Assembly: GCA_947178215.1 (NCBI GenBank)
Contig: CAMWXJ010000024.1
Location: 1-35,195 of the forward strand
DNA: 35,195 nt
From: an uncultured Porphyromonadaceae bacterium
Lineage (GTDB): Bacteria; Bacteroidota; Bacteroidia; Bacteroidales; Muribaculaceae
Direction of reading: 5' to 3'
Shown: positions 1 to 7,160 of the stretch, piece after piece
Layout: the number at the start of each line of letters is the position of its first letter
How positions within the stretch are numbered: position 1 is the first letter of the stretch
Made by a program: the position numbers and the translations under genes
The notes under the pieces: model-generated
Databases searched by the model: none
Told to the model about the DNA's origin: nothing
What the model saw: the letters and a program-made list of their open reading frames with translations, nothing else

Positions 1-408
1 CTGCTGACCTCCCTGCTGGTTATAGCGGGGCTTGTAGCCGCCCTGCTGACCACCGTTGTTGTAGCGTGGCTGATAGCCGCCGTTGTTGTAGCGTGGCTGA
101 TAGCCTCCCTGCTGGTTGTAGCGGGGCTGATAGTGGCGCTGACCATCGCCGGCGGGTGCTCCGTCGGTGCCGTCGGCCTGAGGCGCGGCTATCGCTCCGT
201 CGGTTGCGGGCGCGTCGTGGTCGGGTCGAGGCTGATAGGGACGGGGTTGATAGCCTCCGGGCTGATTGTAGCGGGGCTGATAACCTCCCTGCTGATGTCC
301 TCCCTGCTGATTATAGCGAGGCTTATAACCTCCGGGCTGGTTGTAGCGGGGCTGATAACCTCCGGGCTGATTATAGCGGGGCTGATAGGGGCGCTGATAC
401 TGTGAGTT
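1..408 (-). repeat. In-frame tandem repeats encoding YQPRYN units
   Basis: Imperfect repeats of about 27-30 bp, each encoding YQPRYN plus a Gly-rich spacer, run through the partial gene. They form two blocks separated by a non-repeated segment (about 148-235). Neighbouring units share most of their nucleotides as well as the amino acids, which points to duplication by slippage or recombination. They are direct coding repeats without unique spacers, so they are not a CRISPR array. Confidence 0.8.
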
Positions 409-528
409 ACTTTCGGCTCCCTCGGCGACTGATGAAGCGGGCATGCCTTCTGATGAGCCTGCGGGGCGCGGTTCGCCAATGCGTGGGCGTTTCGATTTTT
501 TGTCGTTGGGATTAGGAGTAGTTTCCAT
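1..528 (-). CDS. N-terminal part of a YQPRYN-repeat protein (possibly a pseudouridine synthase extension), cut by the window edge
   Basis: The ATG at 528 opens a frame that stays open to base 1, so the 3' end lies outside the window. It starts METTPNPNDKKSKRPRIGEP and becomes low complexity: about eight copies of Y-(Q/K)-P-R-Y-N followed by QPGG, QQGG or NGG, interrupted near the middle by an acidic/alanine stretch (DHDAPATDGAIAAPQADG). The 176 visible residues are rich in Arg, Tyr, Gln and Gly and resemble disordered RNA-binding tails. From memory, Bacteroidales 23S rRNA pseudouridine synthases of the RluB type carry such an N-terminal extension, so the missing 3' part may encode one; no S4 or catalytic domain is visible here. 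The reading frame itself is well supported by codon-phased repeats and by the promoter upstream at 826-857. The function is a weak inference. Confidence 0.7.
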   Translation of the reverse strand, partial: METTPNPNDKKSKRPRIGEPRPAGSSEGMPASSVAEGAESNSQYQRPYQPRYNQPGGYQPRYNQPGGYKPRYNQQGGHQQGGYQPRYNQPGGYQPRPYQPRPDHDAPATDGAIAAPQADGTDGAPAGDGQRHYQPRYNQQGGYQPRYNNGGYQPRYNNGGQQGGYKPRYNQQGGQQ

Positions 529-825
529 GATGATAGCTATGGAATGGAGGAGTTGTTGACTTTGGATTAGTTAATGATGAGTTGTTGGTGTTGTGGCAGG
601 CGTTCGGGAGAGCGGCTCTCGCCGTGCCCTGACGCTTGTATATGCCGGATGTTATGTGGGTATTGCAATAGGTTGATATGAAGTGTTATATGAAGTGGAT
701 TACTGTTGTCGTGTAATGTCGTGACCGGATGTGTAAGCAGTATTAATCTGCTTGGGGCGGAAATGCTTAGCAAGCGCCGTGGTTCCGCCTGCGGTGAAGA
801 ACCGAGATGCGTTGATTATGGGCTG
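529..825 (-). other. Long untranslated leader of the YQPRYN-repeat gene
   Basis: Nearly 300 nt separate the predicted transcription start (about 819) from the ATG at 528. The last 72 nt before the ATG contain only three G on the coding strand. A hairpin lies at 605-624: GAGAG pairs with CTCTC around a CGG loop and is extended by three more pairs across a one-base bulge. There is no U-tract, so it is not an obvious terminator. A 68-codon frame at 773-567 exists, but its composition (His/Pro/Leu/Ile) looks like chance. I see no recognised riboswitch. Confidence 0.4.
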
Positions 826-857
826 CAAAATTAGCTTATTTCCAAAAATAAAACAAG
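826..857 (-). promoter_or_regulatory. Bacteroidota-type promoter for the YQPRYN-repeat gene
   Basis: On the minus strand the -7 element TAATTTTG (833-826) matches TAnnTTTG exactly. Twenty bases upstream is CTTG (857-854), matching TTG of the -33 element. A second -7-like TATTTTTG at 850-843 overlaps the spacer but lacks a well-placed -33. The predicted start is near 819. Confidence 0.6.
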
Positions 858-880
858 TCTGAGGCCATAAATTGTTCATG

Positions 881-919
881 AAAAAATGAAAGCGTGCCGG
901 CTTGTGATTGCCGGCACGC
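881..919 (-). terminator. Rho-independent terminator after ilvC
   Basis: A perfect 10-bp GC-rich stem (892-901 pairing with 910-919) with an 8-nt loop is followed on the minus strand by TTTCATTTTTT. It lies 50 bases beyond the ilvC stop and closes the ilv operon. Confidence 0.85.
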
Positions 920-968
920 CTGTGGTGGTTGAGGTCGCTGCTTTATAGCTGCAGCAAAAGAGGGGAAA

Positions 969-2012
969 TCAGTTGTTTTCGGGACGAAGCTTACGCACGG
1001 TGACGGCAGTCTGCCACATCTCGCTCTCGCGCATGGCGCGGAGCTCTTCGTTGAGCTTGTCGCGGTAGTCGGGCTGCGAGTTGGAGTCGATTGATATCTG
1101 GGCCTCGTTGCCGCACTTCACGCTGGCATAGAGTTTCTCGACAACAGGCTTGATGGCGTCGTGGAACGGACCCATCCAGTCGAGGGCGCCGCGCTGCGCG
1201 GTGGTCGAACAGTTGGCATACATCCAGTCCATGCCTTTCTGTGCAAAGAGAGGCATGAGGCTTTGTGTAAGCTCCTCGACGGTCTCGTTGAATGCTTCGG
1301 AGGGTGTGTGGCCGTTCTCGCGGAGCACTTCATACTGTGCGAGCAGGAGGCCCTGGATTGCGCCCATTAGTGAGCCGCGCTCGCCGGTGAGGTCGGAAGT
1401 GGCCTCGCGCTGGAAAGTGGTCTCGAAGAGGTAGCCCGATCCGATGCCGATGCCGAGGGCTATGGTGCGCTCAAACGCGCGACCTGTGTAGTCCTGGTAT
1501 ATAGCATACGACGAGTTGAGGCCGCGGCCTTCGAGGAACATGGTGCGGAGCGATGTGCCCGAGCCCTTGGGGGCCACCATGATTACGTCGATGTCGGCGG
1601 GGGGGACTACGCCGGTACGGTCGTTCCAGGTAATAGCGAAGCCGTGGGAGAAATATAGGGCTTTGCCGGCGGTGAGGTAAGGCTTGATTGTGGGCCATAC
1701 GCTCATCACGGCGGCGTCGGACAGGAGGCACATGACGATAGTTGCACGCTCGGCGGCCTCTTCGACCGAGAAGAGTGTCTCGCCAGGAATCCAGCCGTCG
1801 GCTACGGCCTTGTCGTAGGTCTTGCCCTGGCGCTGGCCCACGATGACGTTAAAGCCGTTGTCGCGGAGATTCATGCTCTGGCCGGGGCCCTGTACGCCGT
1901 AGCCGAGCACTGCTATGGTTTCGTCTTTGAGTACCTCGCGTGCTTTTTCAAGAGGAAATTCTTCGCGGATGATGACATTTTCTTCAACTCCGCCAAAATT
2001 CATTTTAGCCAT
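969..2012 (-). CDS. ilvC: Ketol-acid reductoisomerase (fungal-like sequence type)
   Basis: This enzyme isomerises and reduces 2-acetolactate to 2,3-dihydroxyisovalerate (and 2-aceto-2-hydroxybutyrate for isoleucine) using NAD(P)H and Mg2+ in the cytoplasm. The 347 residues carry the dinucleotide motif GYGVQGPGQ (38-46) and the metal/substrate residues D207, E211, E243, E247 and S269 in the expected spacing (SDLTGE, NETVEE, CSTT). It has one C-terminal knotted domain, so it is the short form. Segments such as APKGSGTSLR, FLEGRGLNSSYA, MDWMYANCSTTAQRGALDW and the ending RKLRPENN look closer to fungal Ilv5 than to enterobacterial IlvC. It is the last gene of the ilv operon, 24 bases after the thioesterase gene, with a terminator downstream. 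The ATG at 2012 is preceded by CACAAT. Confidence 0.96.
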   Translation of the reverse strand: MAKMNFGGVEENVIIREEFPLEKAREVLKDETIAVLGYGVQGPGQSMNLRDNGFNVIVGQRQGKTYDKAVADGWIPGETLFSVEEAAERATIVMCLLSDAAVMSVWPTIKPYLTAGKALYFSHGFAITWNDRTGVVPPADIDVIMVAPKGSGTSLRTMFLEGRGLNSSYAIYQDYTGRAFERTIALGIGIGSGYLFETTFQREATSDLTGERGSLMGAIQGLLLAQYEVLRENGHTPSEAFNETVEELTQSLMPLFAQKGMDWMYANCSTTAQRGALDWMGPFHDAIKPVVEKLYASVKCGNEAQISIDSNSQPDYRDKLNEELRAMRESEMWQTAVTVRKLRPENN

Positions 2013-2036
2013 ATTGTGGATGGTAGTATAATATGA

Positions 2037-2804
2037 TTAGTTGTTTTCTATGAGTAGGATGCGGCCTGCGCAATACACTTCGGCGTGATTGCCGGCTGCG
2101 GTGATTGCCGCGGTGATGACGGTGGAGCCGTCGGCGGCGGTATCTGTCTGCGCCACTATGTCGACGGTGTCGGCATAGCGGGCCTCGCGGTGAAAGGCGA
2201 GGTCGATGCGTCGCAGCGAGCAACGGTCGTAGAGGTCGAGAGGTATGGTGTCGATGATGAGGTCGACGTAGTGTGTGGTGGTGACGTGACGGTTGAAGTC
2301 GAGATCCGACAGGCCGAACGTGTAGCTGCGCGTGCTGTCGGGCTCGGCGGGGGCGCCGAGGCGCGGGGCGCGGCTTACGGGGCACACTCTGTCGCTCCTC
2401 ACGGCCACGTCGAGACCGCCGGTGACGGGGGTGAGCAGTGCCGCCTGGCGGGTGTCGCTGTCGATTGCACTCCATATAGTGCGCGCATATCCGGCAGGGC
2501 GTCCGTCGATGGTGAGTTCGAAATCGCGCTCGCTCATCATGCGGTTGACCGACGTCACCCAGGTGGTCAGGGTATAGTGGTCAAACATCACCGGCCAGCG
2601 TTCGGCCTCGATGCTCAGGCGTCCCATTACCCACATTATGCCGTGGGGCGCCATGGCGGCATACCCTACGCCGAGTTTGTCGGCGTGGGCTACGGCGAGA
2701 TCGATGATGTCGGCCACGAGCGTCGAGGGGGGCAGGCGACGGGCGGCGTCGCACCCGGCAGCACTTATCTCAAAGCTCTTTGAAAGTTCTTCGGCGGTAG
2801 TCAT
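2037..2804 (-). CDS. Acyl-ACP thioesterase (FatA/FatB-like double hotdog)
   Basis: The 255-residue length and two-part layout fit the bacterial acyl-ACP thioesterase family (PF01643), which releases free fatty acids from acyl carrier protein. The second half contains DLDFNRHVTTTHYVDLII, matching the N-x-H active-site motif of plant FatA/FatB (N171 and H173 here). The first half has the hotdog-like WVMGRLSIEAERWPVMFD segment. The gene sits inside the ilv operon, 11 bases after ilvN and 24 before ilvC, so it should be co-transcribed with branched-chain amino acid synthesis. A link to branched acyl chains made from ilv-derived 2-oxoacids is inference, as is chain-length preference. Another hotdog thioesterase is the main alternative. 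Confidence 0.85.
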   Translation of the reverse strand: MTTAEELSKSFEISAAGCDAARRLPPSTLVADIIDLAVAHADKLGVGYAAMAPHGIMWVMGRLSIEAERWPVMFDHYTLTTWVTSVNRMMSERDFELTIDGRPAGYARTIWSAIDSDTRQAALLTPVTGGLDVAVRSDRVCPVSRAPRLGAPAEPDSTRSYTFGLSDLDFNRHVTTTHYVDLIIDTIPLDLYDRCSLRRIDLAFHREARYADTVDIVAQTDTAADGSTVITAAITAAGNHAEVYCAGRILLIENN

Positions 2805-2815
2805 CGCGTAAGGGT

Positions 2816-3385
2816 TCAGATCATGTCGTGGGTGAGGCGGTGACGGCGCTCTTCCTGCTCTTTGAGGTAGGCGTCGACAAGCTCCACGGGACTCTTGGTG
2901 ATAGCCACACGGCCTGAGCGCACGAACTGGCTTAGGTCGTAGCGTTTGAGCTCGAGGAAAAGAGCCTCGGTCTCGTCGCTGTGTCCCGTCTTTTCGAGTA
3001 TGGTGTAGTTGGCTGTGATGTCGAGTATGCGTGCGCTGTGGCGGCGCATGATCTCTTCGAGGTTGTTCTCTTCGAGTAGCTTGGTTGTCGATACCTTGTA
3101 GAGGGCCACTTCCTGGTACACTACCTCGTCGTCGGTGTAGAGATACGCTTTTATAACGTCGATACGCTTCTCTATCTGGTCGATGGCCTTTTCGAGCGAG
3201 CGTCGGTCAGAGTAGCAGGTGAGGGTTATCTTGTGTACGCCGTCGAGCGAGCATCGGCTGGCCGAGCAGCTTTCGATGTTGAGGCATCGGCGTGTGAAAA
3301 TTATCGATAGCTGGTTGAGGAGGCCTACATGGTTCTCGGTGAAAATCGATATGGTGTAGAGGGTCTTGTCTTCCATTTCGGGCAT
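2816..3385 (-). CDS. ilvN: Acetolactate synthase regulatory (small) subunit
   Basis: This is the ACT-domain partner of IlvB, which activates the catalytic subunit and carries valine feedback control in the family. The 189 residues start with an ACT domain (about 9-82: YTISIFTENHVGLLNQLSII, then NIESCSAS, where the effector site normally lies). A second ferredoxin-like regulatory domain follows (about 90-175). Length is typical of the long IlvN/IlvH type, not the short enterobacterial IlvN. It lies 7 bases after ilvB and 11 before the thioesterase gene, consistent with one mRNA. Confidence 0.95.
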   Translation of the reverse strand: MPEMEDKTLYTISIFTENHVGLLNQLSIIFTRRCLNIESCSASRCSLDGVHKITLTCYSDRRSLEKAIDQIEKRIDVIKAYLYTDDEVVYQEVALYKVSTTKLLEENNLEEIMRRHSARILDITANYTILEKTGHSDETEALFLELKRYDLSQFVRSGRVAITKSPVELVDAYLKEQEERRHRLTHDMI

Positions 3386-3392
3386 CGGCTGA

Positions 3393-5129
3393 TTAGGGTT
3401 CGTTCATGTCGGGGGTGTAGACCTCGTTGGGTGTTATCATGATGTGGTCGACGGCGCAGCCACCCGGGGTCATGGGGAACACCATATCCTGGTCGCTCAC
3501 CATTACATTGAGCATATAGGGGCCGTCGGTAGCCATCATGCGCTCTATGGCGCCGTCGAGATCGGCGCGGCGCTCCACATCCTCGGCTTCGATTCCGTAG
3601 GCGCGGGCTATCATCACGAAGTCGGGGTTGACCATGGGGGTCTGCGAGAAGCGTTTGTCATAGAACAGCAACTGCCACTGGCGCACGTTGCCCAGGAAGT
3701 CGTTGTTGAGCACGATGATTTTCACATTGACGCCATACTGCATTATGGTGCCGAGCTCCTGCATGGTCATCTGTATGCCGCCGTCGCCGACAAATACACA
3801 CACCGTGCGGTTGGGCGCGCCCATTTTGGCGCCAATGGCGGCGGGGAGGCCGAAGCCCATAGTGCCGAGGCCGCCGGTGGTGATTATCGAGCGCGGGGCG
3901 GTGTAACGGAAGTAGCGCGACGAGAGCATCTGGTTGAGACCCACGTCGGTGACGAGAATCGGATCGATGCCGGCGGCAATTGATACCTTGCGGGCCACTT
4001 CGCCCATGTGGCAGCGGGCGTCGGGATCGGTACCGTTGAGCTCCGGGTCTATGACGCGGCGGCGCTCCACGTCGTTGATGATGTCGAACGAGCGCAGCCA
4101 GTCGGTGTGCTTGGCTTCGCGCACGAGGCCGTAGAGGCGGTGGAGCACCTCGCGGGCGTCGCCGTGGACGCGGGCGTAGGACTTGACGTTCTTGTCAAAC
4201 TCCGATTTGTCGATGTCGATATGCAGTATCTTGGCCTGAGGGGCGTATTTCGACAATTCGCCTGTCACGCGGTCGTCGAAGCGCATGCCCACGGCGATGA
4301 TGAGGTCGGCGCGGTTGGTGTTGTAGTTGGGGCCAATGTTGCCGTGCATACCTACCATTCCTTTGTATAGCGGGTGGTCGGAGGGCATTGTCGAGAGGCC
4401 CATGAGCGTCGAGGCGACAGGTATGTCGGCTTTCTCGGCGAGCATGGCGAGTTCTTTCTCAGCTCCCGCAATCATCACGCCCTGGCCGGAGATAATCATT
4501 GGCCGGTCGCTCGAGTTGATGAGCGACGCCGCGATATGCAGTTCGGTGTCGCTCACCTCAGGATAAGGTATGTAGGAGCGGATGAAGTTGCAGCGGTGGT
4601 ATCGGTCCCATTTCAGGGTGCCCATCTGGGCGTCCTTGGCGATGTCGAGCACCACAGGGCCGGGTCGGCCGGTATTGGCGATGTAGAATGCGCGGGCTAT
4701 GGCGGCGGGGATGTCCTCGGAGCGGCGTATCTGGAGGTTCCACTTCGAGATAGGCTGCGTGATACCCACTACGTCGGTTTCCTGGAAAGCGTCGCTGCCC
4801 AGAAGCCCCGACACCACCTGGCCTATTATAATCACCAGTGGCGTGGAGTCAATCATGGCGTCGCTCAGGCCGGTGATGATGTTGGTGGCGCCCGGTCCCG
4901 ATGTCACGATCACCACGCCGGTGCGGTGGCTGGCGCGGGCATATCCCTGTGCGGCATGAATGGCACCCTGCTCGTGGCGTGTGAGCACGTGGGTGATTTG
5001 GTCGGTATAGTCGTAGAGCGTGTCGTAAAGAGGTATGATGGCGCCTCCTGGGTAACCGAATACTCGGTCGACGCCTTCGTGTATCAGTCCGCGCACTATG
5101 GCTTCGGAGCCTGTGATGGTCTCGCTCAT
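3393..5129 (-). CDS. ilvB: Acetolactate synthase catalytic (large) subunit
   Basis: This thiamine diphosphate enzyme condenses pyruvate with pyruvate or 2-oxobutyrate, the first committed step of valine, leucine and isoleucine synthesis. Its 578 residues show the three expected domains: N-terminal TPP domain with the catalytic glutamate E53 in RHEQGAIHAAQGYARAS, a central FAD-binding-type domain, and the C-terminal TPP/Mg site starting GDGGIQMTMQELGT and ending VLNNDFLGNVRQWQ. It is downstream of ilvD across a 51-base gap and 7 bases upstream of ilvN. The 51-base leader contains one G on the coding strand and no Shine-Dalgarno sequence. Confidence 0.97.
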   Translation of the reverse strand: MSETITGSEAIVRGLIHEGVDRVFGYPGGAIIPLYDTLYDYTDQITHVLTRHEQGAIHAAQGYARASHRTGVVIVTSGPGATNIITGLSDAMIDSTPLVIIIGQVVSGLLGSDAFQETDVVGITQPISKWNLQIRRSEDIPAAIARAFYIANTGRPGPVVLDIAKDAQMGTLKWDRYHRCNFIRSYIPYPEVSDTELHIAASLINSSDRPMIISGQGVMIAGAEKELAMLAEKADIPVASTLMGLSTMPSDHPLYKGMVGMHGNIGPNYNTNRADLIIAVGMRFDDRVTGELSKYAPQAKILHIDIDKSEFDKNVKSYARVHGDAREVLHRLYGLVREAKHTDWLRSFDIINDVERRRVIDPELNGTDPDARCHMGEVARKVSIAAGIDPILVTDVGLNQMLSSRYFRYTAPRSIITTGGLGTMGFGLPAAIGAKMGAPNRTVCVFVGDGGIQMTMQELGTIMQYGVNVKIIVLNNDFLGNVRQWQLLFYDKRFSQTPMVNPDFVMIARAYGIEAEDVERRADLDGAIERMMATDGPYMLNVMVSDQDMVFPMTPGGCAVDHIMITPNEVYTPDMNEP

Positions 5130-5180
5130 AAAATATATGTTATGGATGAATTGTTTTGACGGATAAAAGGTGGTGAGTGG

Positions 5181-7004
5181 TCAGAGCCTTACACCGCCCT
5201 TGTCGGCCGACGCCACATTGGCGGCGTAGCTGCGTAGGGCGCGCGACACCACGCGGTCGCGTCCGGCGGGGGTGAACGCTTCGTCGCCGCGGGCCTCCTC
5301 GGACTTGCGGCGCTCAGCGAGCTCTTCGTCGCTCAGTTCGACCCTGATTGAGCGGGCGGGGATGTCGATTGTGATGATGTCGCCGTCGCGCACCAGGCCA
5401 ATGGCTCCTCCCGAAGCGGCTTCGGGCGACACATGGCCTATCGACAGGCCCGAGGTGCCTCCCGAGAATCGGCCGTCGGTGACGAGGGCACATTCCTTGC
5501 CGAGGTGACGGCTTTTGAGATAGCTCGTGGGATAGAGCATCTCCTGCATACCCGGGCCGCCCTTGGGGCCCTCGTATATGATTACGGCCACGTCGCCGCT
5601 CTGCACCTTGCCGCCGAGGATGCCGTCGACGGCCTCCTCCTGTGAGCGGAACACCTTGGCGGGGCCGCTGAAACGGAATATCGAGGGGTCGACGCCTGCC
5701 GTCTTGACCACACATCCGTCAAGGGCGATGTTGCCTTTGAGCACCGCGATGCCACCGTCCTTGACGTAGGCGTGCTCCATGTCGCGGATGCAGCCCGAGG
5801 TGCGGTCGGTGTCGAGTGTGGAGTAGTAGCTCATCTGGCAGCCGAGCTGCGAGGTGTGTTTCTCGCCTGGCGCCGAGCGCCACAGCTCGTCGGCCTCGTC
5901 GGTGTAGTCGTTGCCCCCTATGGCGAAGCGGTCGATTGCCTGGACGAGGGTGAGGCGGTCGACGCGGTTGACGTCAGTGTCGACAAGCCCGTTGTCGGCC
6001 AGTATTTTCATGATTGACAAGATACCGCCGGCGCGGTTCACGTCCTGGATATGATAGTGTGAGTTGGGAGCCACTTTGCATAGCACGGGGGTGCGACGCG
6101 ACAGCATGTCGATGTCGTCGATAGTGAAGTCGGCGCCGGCCTCGTTGGCTATGGCGAGTAGATGAAGCACGGTGTTGGTGGAGCCGCCCATGGCGATGTC
6201 GAGGGTCATGGCGTTGAGCATGGCCTGGCGTGTGGCTATCGAGCGTGGCAGCACTGATTCGTCGCCGTCGCGGTAGTAGGCCCAGGTGTTGTCGACAATC
6301 TGTCGGGCGGCCTTGCGGAAGAGGGCTCGGCGGTTGGCGTGTGTGGCGAGGATGGTGCCGTTGCCCGGGAGGGCAAGGCCAATCGCCTCGTTGAGCGAGT
6401 TCATGGAGTTGGCAGTGAACATGCCGGAGCATGAGCCGCATGTGGGACAGCCGGCGCGCTCGATAGCCTCTACGGTGTTGTCGTCGACGCTCTCGTCGGC
6501 TGCGTCAATCATGATGTCGATGAGGTCGAGTGCGCGCTTGCCCAGTCGGCCGGCCTCCATGGGGCCGCCGCTGACAAAGATAGTGGGTATGTTGAGCCGC
6601 ATGGCCGCCAGCAGCATGCCGGGCGTCACTTTATCGCAGTTGGAGATGCACACCATGGCGTCGGCCTTGTGCGCGTTGACCATATACTCTACCGAATCGG
6701 CTATAAGCTCACGCGACGGGAGTGAGTAGAGCATGCCGTCGTGTCCCATGGCGATGCCGTCGTCGATTGCTATCGTGTTGAACTCGGCGGCGAAACACCC
6801 TGCTTTTTCAATCTCGGCCTTGACCTCCTGACCAATCTCGTGGAGGTGTGTGTGACCGGGAACAAACTGTGTGAACGAATTTACTACGGCGATTATTGGC
6901 TTGCCGAATTGCGAGTCCTTCATGCCGTTGACACGCCACAGCGCACGGGCGGCAGCCATACGACGTCCTTCGGTGCAAGCGGCGCTCCTTAATTTATGTA
7001 CCAT
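5181..7004 (-). CDS. ilvD: Dihydroxy-acid dehydratase
   Basis: This iron-sulfur enzyme dehydrates 2,3-dihydroxy-isovalerate and -methylvalerate to the 2-oxoacids that precede valine, leucine and isoleucine. The 607 residues carry [11 protein letters not shown] (C123) and [20 protein letters not shown] (C192 in the last CSG). The position of the first cluster cysteine found in [2Fe-2S] members is glycine here ([13 protein letters not shown]), as in E. coli IlvD, which suggests the oxygen-sensitive [4Fe-4S]-type enzyme and fits an anaerobe; that is inference from family knowledge. It is the first gene of the operon. A near-consensus promoter lies just upstream, and the leader of roughly 37 nt is too short for a leader-peptide attenuator. 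Confidence 0.97.
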   Translation of the reverse strand: MVHKLRSAACTEGRRMAAARALWRVNGMKDSQFGKPIIAVVNSFTQFVPGHTHLHEIGQEVKAEIEKAGCFAAEFNTIAIDDGIAMGHDGMLYSLPSRELIADSVEYMVNAHKADAMVCISNCDKVTPGMLLAAMRLNIPTIFVSGGPMEAGRLGKRALDLIDIMIDAADESVDDNTVEAIERAGCPTCGSCSGMFTANSMNSLNEAIGLALPGNGTILATHANRRALFRKAARQIVDNTWAYYRDGDESVLPRSIATRQAMLNAMTLDIAMGGSTNTVLHLLAIANEAGADFTIDDIDMLSRRTPVLCKVAPNSHYHIQDVNRAGGILSIMKILADNGLVDTDVNRVDRLTLVQAIDRFAIGGNDYTDEADELWRSAPGEKHTSQLGCQMSYYSTLDTDRTSGCIRDMEHAYVKDGGIAVLKGNIALDGCVVKTAGVDPSIFRFSGPAKVFRSQEEAVDGILGGKVQSGDVAVIIYEGPKGGPGMQEMLYPTSYLKSRHLGKECALVTDGRFSGGTSGLSIGHVSPEAASGGAIGLVRDGDIITIDIPARSIRVELSDEELAERRKSEEARGDEAFTPAGRDRVVSRALRSYAANVASADKGGVRL

Positions 7005-7047
7005 ATTATTGGTGTCGGAATAGAATAGTGAGGAATTAGAGGAATTG

Positions 7048-7079
7048 CAAAAGTATGTTTTTTAACATAAATCAGCAAA
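7048..7079 (-). promoter_or_regulatory. Promoter of the ilv operon
   Basis: On the minus strand TTTG (7079-7076) and TACTTTTG (7055-7048) are separated by 20 bases, matching the Bacteroidota -33/-7 consensus TTTG and TAnnTTTG. The predicted start is near 7041, giving a leader of about 37 nt before the ilvD ATG. Confidence 0.78.
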
Positions 7080-7160
7080 TAAATGCACAAAATAATTGCT
7101 AATATGCACTAAAATGTCACAAATCGTTGCTTTTGACGATTCTGCTGCTGTAATATCGCC

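Noticed and set aside
1-408. CRISPR-like repeats
   Set aside because: The repeats are imperfect, lie directly next to each other without unique spacers, keep codon phase and encode one protein motif.
66-515. Plus-strand open frames over the repeat gene
   Set aside because: They are antisense readings of the YQPRYN repeats; their Cys/Ala/Asp/Gly repeats follow from the minus-strand codons. The minus-strand frame has a natural start and promoter.
567-773. 68-codon minus-strand frame in the long leader
   Set aside because: No coding-like composition or recognised motif; it overlaps the hairpin and ends well before the real ATG.
3444-5159. Long plus-strand frames opposite ilvB
   Set aside because: High G+C antisense frames without recognisable domains; the strong minus-strand enzyme explains the sequence.
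7005-7047. Attenuator or leader peptide for the ilv operon
   Set aside because: The predicted leader is only about 37 nt, with no short ORF rich in Val, Leu or Ile codons and no competing hairpins.
7122-7141. Weak hairpin after the Wzc-like gene as a terminator
   Set aside because: Only six A/T-rich pairs and no proper U-tract follow; it cannot be called with confidence, although some terminator before the ilv promoter is expected.
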